A stretch of DNA of 64,000 bases, taken from assembly GCF_036884255.1 (NCBI RefSeq), contig NZ_CP145605.1, positions 2,790,001-2,854,000 on the forward strand, read 5' to 3'. The DNA comes from Paenibacillus tundrae. GTDB taxonomy: Bacteria; Bacillota; Bacilli; Paenibacillales; Paenibacillaceae. Positions 54,206-62,904 of the stretch are shown here, piece after piece (position 1 is the first letter of the stretch; every line of letters begins with the position of its first letter). Both the position numbers and the translations under genes were made by a program. The notes under the pieces were generated by a model. That model did no database searches and was not told the origin of the DNA. It saw nothing but the letters and a program-made list of their open reading frames with translations.

Positions 54206-55591
54206 TTGAATCACAGTAAATCACACTCCAACACCATACTCACACATCTAGCCAAACGATATATGTTATTGCTAATCATCAGCTTATGTGTGCTATTAAC
54301 CGCTTGCGGACAAACGAATACATCGGCTACATCACCAGAATCGAATTCGGGAACTAGCGATAGCGCATCACCTTCGCCTGAATCAAATAACAATCCGACA
54401 AATGGAGAGGGAAATGGAGCCGACTCGGACACAGACGAGAATACGCAGACTGAATCTGATCAAGTGACTCCACCGCAGGAGGAACAAGACCCGGTGAAAG
54501 AACAGCTTAGCCAACTGTCATTAGAAGAGAAAATTGGGCAGATGATTCTCGCAGGAGTACAGGGTACGGAGCTTGATGATCAAGGCAAGAAAATGATCTC
54601 CAATCAAAAGGTAGGCGGCATTATCTTCTATGCCAATAACGTTACAACTCTTGATGCCACAGCTAAGTTTATACAGTCCATTAAGCAAGCCAATCGTTCC
54701 AATCCAGTAGCAATCTTCATGAGTGTGGATCAGGAGGGTGGCAAAGTGAGCCGTATGCCCGATTCTGTGGAGTCCATTCCTTCGAATCGTACAGTTGGAG
54801 ACACCAATCAGGCCAATCTGGCAGAAACGATGGGTCAATTATTAGCTAGACAAGTAAAACTCGTTGGCTTTAATCTTGATTTTGCTCCAGTGCTTGATGT
54901 GAACAGTAATCCGAAGAACCCGGTTATCGGGGATCGTAGCTTCGGTAGTTCTGCAGATCTTGTCGCTAAGATGGGTGTGGCGGAGATGAAGGGGCTGCGC
55001 AGTGAAGGCGTCATTCCCGTCGTGAAACATTTTCCTGGTCATGGGGATACGTCCGTAGATTCTCATCTGGATCTGCCGGTGGTGAACAAAACGTTGAAAC
55101 AACTTGCAGAGCTTGAATGGATTCCATTCCAAGCGGCCGTGAAAGAACAAGCAGAAGCCGTTATGGTAGCACATATTCTATTCCCTAAGCTTGATCCAGA
55201 TCATCCAGCTTCCTTGTCAGATGTCATCATCGGTGAACACTTACGAGGCAAATTCGGCTATGATGGAGTAGTAATTACGGACGATCTCAGTATGGGAGCG
55301 ATTGCTAAGAACTATAAGCTGAATGAAGCTGCAATAACGACAGTACAGGCCGGAAGTGACATTTTGCTTGTGGCTCACAGCTATGAAAGTGCCAAGACGA
55401 TTTTTGATACACTTTTGAATGCAGTACGAAATGGTAAAATTTCAGAGTCCCGAATTGATGAGAGTGTATATCGGATTTTATCACTGAAGCAACACTACAA
55501 ACTTTCGGATGAACAGCAAGCTTCTGGCAACCTGAAGCAATTGAATGCAGACATCAAGGATTGGCGCAATGAGGTCGATATGCAGAAGTGA
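54206..55591 (+). CDS. nagZ: beta-N-acetylhexosaminidase (GH3, NagZ type) lipoprotein
   Basis: 461 residues. Lipoprotein signal with LLTAC (Cys34), a Ser/Asn/Asp-rich linker (35-95), then a GH3 barrel: EKIGQMILAGVQG, VDQEGGKVSRMP, FNLDFAPVLDVN, the NagZ-type KHFPGHGDTSVDSH loop (catalytic His/Asp pair) and VVITDDLSMGAI with the nucleophile Asp. It removes N-acetylglucosamine from muropeptides or chitin fragments at the outer face of the membrane. TTG 54206 follows GGGAGG by 10 nt. Single-gene unit with a terminator. Confidence 0.92.
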   Translation: MNHSKSHSNTILTHLAKRYMLLLIISLCVLLTACGQTNTSATSPESNSGTSDSASPSPESNNNPTNGEGNGADSDTDENTQTESDQVTPPQEEQDPVKEQLSQLSLEEKIGQMILAGVQGTELDDQGKKMISNQKVGGIIFYANNVTTLDATAKFIQSIKQANRSNPVAIFMSVDQEGGKVSRMPDSVESIPSNRTVGDTNQANLAETMGQLLARQVKLVGFNLDFAPVLDVNSNPKNPVIGDRSFGSSADLVAKMGVAEMKGLRSEGVIPVVKHFPGHGDTSVDSHLDLPVVNKTLKQLAELEWIPFQAAVKEQAEAVMVAHILFPKLDPDHPASLSDVIIGEHLRGKFGYDGVVITDDLSMGAIAKNYKLNEAAITTVQAGSDILLVAHSYESAKTIFDTLLNAVRNGKISESRIDESVYRILSLKQHYKLSDEQQASGNLKQLNADIKDWRNEVDMQK

Positions 55592-55607
55592 AGCTAAGCA
55601 TTAGATA

Positions 55608-55644
55608 AGGAAAGGGCAGTGATCGCAATAAGCCCTTTCCTATT
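55608..55644 (+). terminator. terminator after nagZ
   Basis: GGAAAGGGC (55609-55617) pairs perfectly with GCCCTTTCC (55632-55640), followed by TATTTAT. Confidence 0.8.
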
Positions 55645-55679
55645 TATAATTTGATTACTCGTTAGAGGTGATGCCCAAT

Positions 55680-56384
55680 ATGTACACGGTATTAATTATT
55701 GAAGATGATCCCAAAATCGCTGGTCTGTTGAAATCTCATATTGAGCGATATGGAGATAGAGCAGTCATTGTTGAGGATTTTGAACAGGTGTTACAGCAGT
55801 TTGAGCTGCTCCAACCTCATGTTGTTCTAATGGATATTAACTTACCGAGTTATGACGGATATTACTGGTGTCGACAGATCCGTTCACTCTCGACTTGTCC
55901 AATCCTGTTCATCTCGGCGCGGAGTGGCAAGATGGATCAAGTGATGGCACTGGAGAATGGTGCTGACGATTATATTACGAAGCCATTCGAGCATGAGATT
56001 GTAATGGCTAAGATTCGAAGCCAGCTTCGCCGGGTGTATGGGGATTACGCTACACGCCATGAGGAACGCAAAGTGGAGTTGCATGGTTTAACGATTTTCT
56101 TAGAAAGTATGGAAATGCAGTTAGGTGAACAGAAGGTGCAACTGACGAAGAAGGAGACGATATTGCTCGAAACGTTATTGCGCCGTAGTCCAAAATTAGT
56201 CAGCAGAGAGACGATCTTGGAGAAGCTGTGGGACGATTCCTTCGTAGATGATAATACGCTTAGCGTTAATGTTACCCGTGTACGGAAGCGATTGAATGAG
56301 CTTGGCATTACAGATGCGTTGGAAACTGTACGTGGGTCGGGTTATCGGCTGAATAGTAATTGGAAAGACATCGCACAACCATGA
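55680..56384 (+). CDS. OmpR-family response regulator of a Bce-type module
   Basis: 234 residues. Receiver with E8/D9/D10 and phospho-acceptor Asp52 (LMDINLP), Lys in ITKPFEHE, and a C-terminal winged helix (VQLTKKETILLETLLRR, RVRKRLNELG, ETVRGSGYRL). CRQIRSLSTCPILFISAR is typical of BceR/YvcP regulators. ATG 55680 follows AGAGGTGAT. The TGA overlaps the kinase ATG (ATGA). Expected to activate the ABC genes downstream when peptide antibiotics are sensed. Confidence 0.9.
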   Translation: MYTVLIIEDDPKIAGLLKSHIERYGDRAVIVEDFEQVLQQFELLQPHVVLMDINLPSYDGYYWCRQIRSLSTCPILFISARSGKMDQVMALENGADDYITKPFEHEIVMAKIRSQLRRVYGDYATRHEERKVELHGLTIFLESMEMQLGEQKVQLTKKETILLETLLRRSPKLVSRETILEKLWDDSFVDDNTLSVNVTRVRKRLNELGITDALETVRGSGYRLNSNWKDIAQP

Positions 56385-57364
56385 AATTATTCATTAAAGA
56401 ACATATTGTGTTAACCTGTTGGGTAGTTGGGATGTTACTCACTGTGGTGGCGGTATTCTGGTACGATGGTTATGATCATGGGTTGACCGCAACTTATGCC
56501 GTATTTCTTGGTCTCATCGTGTATATCGGTTATTTAACATATCGCTATATGTCTCATCGTGCATTTTACACTCGGTTGTCTCAGCCGATGGATTCGTTAA
56601 AAGAGTTCGTTCCGCTTTCTTCATCGGTGCCTTTGTCAGCCGCATTGGCCAAATTACTAGATTCGCAATATAGTCATTATCATACGGATTTGCACCGAAT
56701 GGAGAAGCGTAAGCAGGAATACGTGACGTTCATGAACCAATGGATTCATCAGATGAAAACTCCGCTGTCTGTCATCGAATTAACAATTCAGGATCATGAG
56801 GACGATGACCCACGTCTCAGAAGTATTCGGGAGGAAGCGGATCAGATGAGACGCAGTCTGGAAAATGTTCTATATGTTGCTCGTCTCGAAACATTTGAAC
56901 AGGATTTTACGGTAGAACCTGTATCGCTTAAAGAGGCAGGGGAAGCTGCAATTCACGAGTTAAAGCGCTTCTTTATTCGCAATCATGTCTATCCGGAAAT
57001 GCAGATGGATCCATCTATTGTGGTACAATCCGATGCCAAATGGATACGGTTCGTTCTCGTCCAGCTATTATCCAATGCGATTCAGTATTCCACGGGCAAT
57101 GGGCAGAAGATATATGTACGAGCTTACGAGCTCGAAAGTTCAATCATGCTTGAAGTGCAAGATCATGGGGTGGGCATTCCCACATCAGATCTCAAACGGG
57201 TGTTCCAGCCTTTCTTTACAGGAGAGAATGGCCGACATTTCAAAGAATCCACGGGTATGGGGCTATATATCGTAAAAGAAGTGTTGACCCAGATGAATCA
57301 TCAGATTGAATTGCAGTCTGTTCAAGGAGAAGGCACAACCGTGAAGATTATATTTAATTCATGA
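56381..57364 (+). CDS. intramembrane-sensing histidine kinase of a Bce-type module
   Basis: 327 residues. Two membrane helices (about 10-28 and 38-55) with a loop of about ten residues and no sensor domain, as in BceS. Then the phospho-acceptor WIHQMKTPLSVIE (His123), N box QLLSNAIQYS, DHGVGIPTSDLKRVFQPFF and GMGLYIVKEV. Family knowledge: such kinases do not sense drug directly but read the activity of the partner ABC transporter. It overlaps the regulator gene by 4 nt. Confidence 0.9.
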   Translation: MKLFIKEHIVLTCWVVGMLLTVVAVFWYDGYDHGLTATYAVFLGLIVYIGYLTYRYMSHRAFYTRLSQPMDSLKEFVPLSSSVPLSAALAKLLDSQYSHYHTDLHRMEKRKQEYVTFMNQWIHQMKTPLSVIELTIQDHEDDDPRLRSIREEADQMRRSLENVLYVARLETFEQDFTVEPVSLKEAGEAAIHELKRFFIRNHVYPEMQMDPSIVVQSDAKWIRFVLVQLLSNAIQYSTGNGQKIYVRAYELESSIMLEVQDHGVGIPTSDLKRVFQPFFTGENGRHFKESTGMGLYIVKEVLTQMNHQIELQSVQGEGTTVKIIFNS

Positions 57365-57423
57365 AGCTATGGAGCTCAATATACTGGATTTCATATCAGA
57401 ACTAATAAACATGTGTGAAATGA

Positions 57424-57470
57424 AAAGACGTCCGAAACTCTGTGAGAGGAAACGGCGTCTTTCTTTTTAT
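57424..57470 (+). terminator. terminator after the kinase gene
   Basis: AAAGACG-CCG and CGG-CGTCTTT form the stem, followed by CTTTTTATTTT. The ABC genes therefore have their own promoter. Confidence 0.8.
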
Positions 57471-57501
57471 TTTCTGAATGAGACGGTATTGAACCGTAAC
57501 C

Positions 57502-57515
57502 TTACATTATTGTCA
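57502..57515. promoter_or_regulatory. candidate binding site of the Bce-type regulator
   Basis: TTACA-TTAT-TGTCA lies 150 nt before the ATPase gene. It resembles the TnACA-N4-TGTnA boxes recalled for BceR-like regulators. The gap 57471-57663 holds no other feature I recognise. Confidence 0.45.
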
Positions 57516-57663
57516 TGTAGATGAAAGGTTAAGCCATAGGAGAAAAACAGCGGTTCGGATAGACTGAATGTATAAGTTGAAGGAAAGAGCTATGGAATGG
57601 AATGAACATTCAACATGCTTAATCCAACATAATGAGATACAGGTCAAGAGGAGTGGTTATCTG

Positions 57664-58434
57664 ATGGAAATATGTTCAGTGCAACAGATTAGCAAAATTT
57701 ATAAAGGTATTGTCTCACATGAAGCATTGTCAGGTATCGATTTAAGTATTCAAGAAGGTGAGTTTGTAGGCATCATGGGACCATCGGGTAGCGGCAAAAC
57801 AACGCTGCTGAACATGATCTCCACAATTGACCATCCAACATCAGGAGAGCTTCGAATCGCAGGGCAGAATCCGTTTCAACTGGGGCACGACGAGCTCGCA
57901 TTGTTCAGGCGTAGACAGTTGGGATTTGTTTTTCAATCCTTCAATTTGCTGAACACCCTGACCGTGAAGGAGAATATTGTTTTACCTCTTACCCTGGATG
58001 GAGTAGCCCTTCATGAGATGAATGAACGTGTTGAGCGACTTGCAGAGAAGCTGGGAATCACAGCGATTCTGGATAAGCGCACATATGAAATTTCTGGTGG
58101 TCAAGCACAGCGGACGGCAATTGCGCGAGCACTTATCCATGCACCCAAGCTGATTCTGGCTGATGAACCGACAGGGAATTTAGATTCTAAGGCTGCCCGA
58201 GACGTCATGGAAATGTTAGAACAGCGCAATCGGGAGGATCAAGCGACAATGTTACTGGTTACTCATGACGCTGTGGCGGCGAGTTACTGCAGTCGGGTTG
58301 TATTTATCAAAGATGGCAAGTTGTACAACGAGATACATTACGGCGATAATCGGGCGGCTTTTTACCAAAAGATTATTAATGTTTTATCCCTAATGGGAGG
58401 GTCAGGACATGAATTTTCGCCAGTTCGCTACTAA
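57664..58434 (+). CDS. BceA-type ABC transporter ATPase
   Basis: 256 residues. Walker A GPSGSGKT (39-46), Q loop FVFQSFNLL, signature EISGGQAQR, Walker B LILADEPTGNLDSK and switch LLVTHD. The sequence is that of the MacB/BceA group, which detaches peptide antibiotics from lipid-cycle targets. The signature reads SGGQAQR where SGGQQQR is usual, a mild change. ATG 57664 follows AAGAGGAG. It overlaps the permease start by 26 nt. Confidence 0.9.
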   Translation: MEICSVQQISKIYKGIVSHEALSGIDLSIQEGEFVGIMGPSGSGKTTLLNMISTIDHPTSGELRIAGQNPFQLGHDELALFRRRQLGFVFQSFNLLNTLTVKENIVLPLTLDGVALHEMNERVERLAEKLGITAILDKRTYEISGGQAQRTAIARALIHAPKLILADEPTGNLDSKAARDVMEMLEQRNREDQATMLLVTHDAVAASYCSRVVFIKDGKLYNEIHYGDNRAAFYQKIINVLSLMGGSGHEFSPVRY

Positions 58435-60364
58435 TAATGTCGTTCGGAACAAAAGAATCTATCTGGCTCATTTCCTGAGCAGTACATTCTCTGTCATGAT
58501 CTTTTTTATCTATGCCTTGTTATTATTTCACCCCGATCTAAGTGAGGGGTTGAAGGGCTCAAGTGAAACGGTCACATCGCTTGCTAATCAAGGATTTATT
58601 ATTGCTGAGTTCATTATATTTATCTTCTCGTTTCTTTTCTTGTTGTACTCCGTTGGTTCATTTCTCAAGACACGCAAAAAGGAATTTGGTATTTTCCTGA
58701 TCCTAGGCATGACGCGCAAGCAGATGAATCGACTTTTATTTATGGAAAACATGTGTATCGGCCTTGCCGCCATCATCACAGGAATTGGGCTGGGCTTAAT
58801 CTTCGGCAAGTTGATTTTACTGATCTGTAGCTCTATGTTAGCTGTGGAAAATGGTTTGCGTTTCTATTTACCCTTGAAGGGTATGGCACTTACGATGGGT
58901 GCATTTCTACTGCTGTTTGTGGTCATCGCCTTATCTTCATCGCTGCTCATTCGCAAAGGGACACTGATTGACCTTGTCAAATCAGAGGAAAAACCAAAAC
59001 CAGAGCCGAAGGCTTCTCGCTTGCTGGCATGGTTGTCCGTGGCTTTGATCGGTGGAGGATATGCGGGCGTGTTCACTTTTGTATGGGGATCGTATTCGTT
59101 TCCGATACTGTTTGGAAGTGTTCTATTCGTTATTGTAGGTACGTACTTGCTGTTTACCCAACTTAGTGTGTATACCATTCGGGCACTCAAACGCAATCAA
59201 CGTCTATTTTTCCGCAAAACGAATTTGTTGTTTCTATCCGAGCTTACCTATCGGATGAAAGATAATGCTATTATGTTCTTTATGGTTAGTGTCATCTCAG
59301 CTTCGTCTTTCACGGGTATTGGAACCATGTTAGCTATTGCTGATCCGGGTCTGTCGTCCATGACGAATCCATATGCATTCACATATATGAATTCATGGGA
59401 TACCGATGTGGCTGAGAAGCAGCTTAATCAGATTGAGGAGTCATTAATTGAACATGAAGTACCTTATGTCAGAGGTAGCTATGAAACCCTTTATGAGAAT
59501 AATAACGGCAATCTGATTAAATTAAGTCAATACAATCATCTAGCCAAGGCACTTGGTTACGAAGAGCGAACACTGAAGCAGGATGAGGCATTTCTAACTC
59601 CAGGCAATCTAACGGAGCGTAAAAAGTTACGCGCACAGATTGATCAAGGCCTCTCATCAACGGAAACAAGTTTAGAAGTGGAAGACCAGCGCGAGCAGGT
59701 TCAATTAGTTGCCCCAGGTACCGAAATCGTGATTCCTGTAGAGTATGAAATGAGTCTGTATGTCGTTTCCGATGAGTTGTTTGACAAGGTCAAGCTGGCC
59801 TATTTTGAAGAAGCGAATCTGGATGCAACGTTCTACTCTAACCGAACAACCCAATTTGTCGTCAACGATTGGATGGGCACACGTAGCTTCGCGCCGGAAC
59901 TCATTGAATCCCTTAGATCAGAGCCGCTGGAGCACGGTTACTTCTCCGTTAGCGCTCTTGTTGTAGATTGGCTGAATTCGAAGCAGACGAATGGGATCAT
60001 TCTTATTCTGAGCGGCTTGATTGGCATCGTCTTCTTTACTTTTGCTGCAAGCTTCACGTATTTCCGCCTTTATGCTGATCTGGAGCGGGATGAAGAGCAA
60101 TACCGTATGATTGGCAAAATGGGATTAAGTCGCCCAGAGCTTCGCCGAATGGTCACGCGTCAACTATTACTGATGTTTTTCCTGCCGATTCTGGTTGCGA
60201 TCATTCACAGCTCCGTCGCTTTTATCGCATTGCAACAATTGGTCGATTTCTCCGTAGTGGGGTATACACTTCGAATTTTCTTGGTGTTCTCCTCCATGCA
60301 AGTGCTATATTTTGTACTTGTACGCTGGCGTTATCTACGCAACATGTATACGAAGTTGTCCTAG
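58409..60364 (+). CDS. BceB-type ABC transporter permease
   Basis: 651 residues. Ten membrane helices in the FtsX-like plan: one N-terminal, three after residue 60, pairs near 150-290, a large extracellular domain (about residues 310-520) that in BceB recognises the antibiotic complex, and three at the C-terminus. MNFRQFATNNVVRNKRIYLA and FGIFLILGMTRKQMNRL are typical. Substrate (bacitracin-, nisin- or mersacidin-like) cannot be read from sequence. ATG 58409 follows GGGAGGG. Confidence 0.9.
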   Translation: MNFRQFATNNVVRNKRIYLAHFLSSTFSVMIFFIYALLLFHPDLSEGLKGSSETVTSLANQGFIIAEFIIFIFSFLFLLYSVGSFLKTRKKEFGIFLILGMTRKQMNRLLFMENMCIGLAAIITGIGLGLIFGKLILLICSSMLAVENGLRFYLPLKGMALTMGAFLLLFVVIALSSSLLIRKGTLIDLVKSEEKPKPEPKASRLLAWLSVALIGGGYAGVFTFVWGSYSFPILFGSVLFVIVGTYLLFTQLSVYTIRALKRNQRLFFRKTNLLFLSELTYRMKDNAIMFFMVSVISASSFTGIGTMLAIADPGLSSMTNPYAFTYMNSWDTDVAEKQLNQIEESLIEHEVPYVRGSYETLYENNNGNLIKLSQYNHLAKALGYEERTLKQDEAFLTPGNLTERKKLRAQIDQGLSSTETSLEVEDQREQVQLVAPGTEIVIPVEYEMSLYVVSDELFDKVKLAYFEEANLDATFYSNRTTQFVVNDWMGTRSFAPELIESLRSEPLEHGYFSVSALVVDWLNSKQTNGIILILSGLIGIVFFTFAASFTYFRLYADLERDEEQYRMIGKMGLSRPELRRMVTRQLLLMFFLPILVAIIHSSVAFIALQQLVDFSVVGYTLRIFLVFSSMQVLYFVLVRWRYLRNMYTKLS

Positions 60365-60435
60365 GAGTTGTTATAAATCTTACTTAAGGACATCTTTCAT
60401 TGCTTAAAGGATGCGCATATATGTAACATCTTCAG

Positions 60436-60470
60436 AACCAACACCAGACCTGCGTTTGGTGTTGGTTGAC
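60436..60470 (+). terminator. probable terminator after the permease gene
   Basis: AACCAACACCA (60436-60446) pairs perfectly with TGGTGTTGGTT (60457-60467); the following sequence GACTTTC is only weakly T-rich. Confidence 0.65.
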
Positions 60471-60502
60471 TTTCATAAGCAAAGCGAAGTACTATTTCCT
60501 TA

Positions 60503-60517
60503 GATACATATTGTATC
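60503..60517. promoter_or_regulatory. GATACA-N3-TGTATC operator, copy 2
   Basis: Inverted repeat inside AGATACATATTGTATCAT, 45 nt before the hydroxylase start. It matches copy 1 at 52294 over 18 nt with one difference, and at nearly the same distance from the start codon. Confidence 0.6.
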
Positions 60518-60561
60518 ATTCGAAAAGGGATGCGAACAGTTCCTTTGAAGGAGGATTTAGT

Positions 60562-61998
60562 TTGAGCATAACCATGTCTCGGGGACAAGCTTACATACAC
60601 CGATTGAATGATGGACGTAACGTATGGCTAGATGGTGATCGAATTCATGTAACCAACCATTCTGCGTTCCAAGGTACATTACAGACGATTGAAGGCCTCT
60701 TCAATCTGGTGGATGAACCAGAATCAAGAGATACCGTAGCATATTGGGATGAGAACATCAGTGGGTATGTGCATCGAGCGTTTCAAGTGCCGAATTGTAG
60801 GGAAGACCTTGAACACCGTGCCGGTGCATTTCGGTTGTGGTCTGAACGGACGTATGGCGTTATGAGTCGATTATCCGATTATGCACGCTCACGTCTAACG
60901 GGGTGGTACGCAACTCGCGAGGCTATGGCTAATCATGATACCTATTACGCGGACAAAATATCCAAGTATTACGAAGAAGCGAAACGCCATGATCTGTTCC
61001 TGACGATTGTGCAGCGTGATCCACAGATGAATCGTTCTTTACCGATAGGTGAAGATGAGGATGCGATGCTACGTATTGTACGAAAGAACGAAGAGGGTGT
61101 TGTGATCCGGGGTGCTAAGATGATTGCGACTGCGGCTCCGTATGCCGACGATATTCTTATTTATCCTGTACAACGTATTCCTGGGGATAAACCGGAGCTG
61201 GCTCATATGATGATTGTGCCTTTGAACAGCACGGGCTTGCACGTATTATGTAGAGAATCGTTCGCTGCAACGGATAAGCAGTCTTCCCACCCATTAAGTC
61301 ATCAATATGATGAGATGGATGCCGTCTTATTTTTTGAAGATGTATTGGTTCCTTGGGAACGTGTGTTACTTCATCAAAATCCAGAAGCGGTGTGGCAGAT
61401 CCGTTGCAATGAAGCCTCCGCCAGCCTAGCCTACCATCAAAGTGTCATTCGTCTGTATTCTAAGCTAGAGTTCGTTACAGCCATCACCTCTTCCATTGCC
61501 CAAGAAATTGGCGTGGACTCCTTCCTCAATGTGCAAGAGCAGTTGGGAGAGATGATCAGCCAGATGCAGACGATTGAGGGATTAATTATTGCTGCGGAAG
61601 CAAAAGCCAAGCCGGATGTGTACGGAAATTGGCTTCCTGAATTTAAGTACATTGAAACTGCGCGGAACTTAGGCAACCGTTATTATCCACGTTCCATCGA
61701 AATTTTGAAAACAATTGCCGCGGGTGGACTTATTCAGATTCCATCCGGAATGCCAGGTACGAACAAGCCCTTGGAGCATATGATCCATCAGTATTTAGGT
61801 GGTGTGACGATATCGGCACAGGAGAAAACAAGACTCTTTCAATTGGCTTGGGAGCTTACGGGAAGTCCGCTGGGTGCCAGACATGATCTATATGAGCGCT
61901 TCTATGCAGGTGACCCACTCCGCAACCGTGCGAATCAGTATATACAATATGACAAACAGCACTTGGTTAATCGAGTTAAGCCTTGGCTGAAAGCATAA
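60562..61998 (+). CDS. 4-hydroxyphenylacetate 3-hydroxylase family protein (HpaB type)
   Basis: 478 residues of the two-component flavin monooxygenase large subunit, with an acyl-CoA-dehydrogenase-like fold: YIHRLNDGRNVWLDGDRI, GAKMIATAAPYADDILIYP, FFEDVLVPWERVLLHQNPE, GNRYYPRSIEILKTIAAGGL and DPLRNRANQYIQYD. It would hydroxylate a phenolic substrate with reduced flavin and O2; a flavin reductase partner is not adjacent. B. subtilis YoaI is a recalled relative. TTG 60562 follows AAGGAGGA by 7 nt; ATG 60574 is the alternative. Confidence 0.88.
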   Translation: MSITMSRGQAYIHRLNDGRNVWLDGDRIHVTNHSAFQGTLQTIEGLFNLVDEPESRDTVAYWDENISGYVHRAFQVPNCREDLEHRAGAFRLWSERTYGVMSRLSDYARSRLTGWYATREAMANHDTYYADKISKYYEEAKRHDLFLTIVQRDPQMNRSLPIGEDEDAMLRIVRKNEEGVVIRGAKMIATAAPYADDILIYPVQRIPGDKPELAHMMIVPLNSTGLHVLCRESFAATDKQSSHPLSHQYDEMDAVLFFEDVLVPWERVLLHQNPEAVWQIRCNEASASLAYHQSVIRLYSKLEFVTAITSSIAQEIGVDSFLNVQEQLGEMISQMQTIEGLIIAAEAKAKPDVYGNWLPEFKYIETARNLGNRYYPRSIEILKTIAAGGLIQIPSGMPGTNKPLEHMIHQYLGGVTISAQEKTRLFQLAWELTGSPLGARHDLYERFYAGDPLRNRANQYIQYDKQHLVNRVKPWLKA

Positions 61999-62066
61999 TA
62001 TAACGTCCTAAGCTGTGACTTTACTAACGATTTCGTTTGAATAGTCACATCGTAGAGCAAGATTCA

Positions 62067-62101
62067 ACCGCCTGGGTTTACGAACCTGGGCGTTTTATTT
62101 A
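62067..62101 (+). terminator. rho-independent terminator
   Basis: CGCCTGGGT and ACCTGGGCG pair with two wobbles around a TTACGA loop and are followed by TTTTATTT. Confidence 0.75.
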
Positions 62102-62196
62102 GATTATCTTTAGAAAGGGTTTAGGTTGTATTAAGAGACGTAGGTTATAGTAGGTATATGAACATTCTAACTTAACACTGAAATGAGAGGGAACGT

Positions 62197-62904
62197 ATGA
62201 GATACACATTGTTGATTGCAGATGACGAACCCGAAATTGTGGAACTGCTTCAACTGTATTTGGAGAAGGACTACAACATTTTAACCGCTGCAAATGGAGA
62301 GGAAGCATTACAGTGCATACATTCCAATCCAATTGACCTAGTTATCTTGGACATAATGATGCCTGTTATGGATGGTCTACAGTTGATCAAACAGATCCGG
62401 GCTACCTATCATATGCCAGTACTCTTTTTATCTGCGAAGAGCCAGGATCATGACAAGATTTTGGGACTTGGACTAGGAGCTGATGACTACATATCCAAAC
62501 CGTTCAACCCACTTGAGATTGTGGCTAGAGTCGAGGCTTTGTTAAGACGGGTCAACCAATTCGATGCACTGGAACTATCGGCACCTCAAGAGGCAACCCG
62601 CACGCTTGGTGAGCTATCTCTTGATCGTTCCAAATGTATGTTGTATCGCTCGGGACGACCTGTGACGTTAACCTCAACAGAGTATAAAATTGTGGATCTG
62701 CTGTTAGAACAACCGGGCAGAGTATTTACCCGCAAAAAAATATACGAAGCGGTGTGGGGAGAGTACTATGCGCATGAAGACAGCACCATCATGGTGCATA
62801 TCAGCAACATTCGCGAGAAGATTGAGCGTGATTCCAGGCAACCCGAATATTTGAAGACGATAAGGGGATTAGGATACAAAATTGAAGCGCCTATGGAAAA
62901 CTAG
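62197..62904 (+). CDS. OmpR/PhoB-family response regulator
   Basis: 235 residues. Receiver with D9/D10, phospho-acceptor Asp52 (VILDIMMP), Lys in ISKPFNPLE and a winged-helix effector (LTSTEYKIVDLLLEQ, VFTRKKIYEAVWGE, VHISNIREKI, KTIRGLGYKIE). Resembles VanR/YclJ-like wall-stress regulators. ATG 62197 follows GAGAGGGAAC. The kinase start lies inside its last 23 nt. Confidence 0.9.
   Translation: MRYTLLIADDEPEIVELLQLYLEKDYNILTAANGEEALQCIHSNPIDLVILDIMMPVMDGLQLIKQIRATYHMPVLFLSAKSQDHDKILGLGLGADDYISKPFNPLEIVARVEALLRRVNQFDALELSAPQEATRTLGELSLDRSKCMLYRSGRPVTLTSTEYKIVDLLLEQPGRVFTRKKIYEAVWGEYYAHEDSTIMVHISNIREKIERDSRQPEYLKTIRGLGYKIEAPMEN

Noticed and set aside
57568..57663. N-terminal extension of the BceA-type ATPase
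   Set aside because: Family members start close to the first beta strand; ATG 57664 has a ribosome site and gives the usual length.
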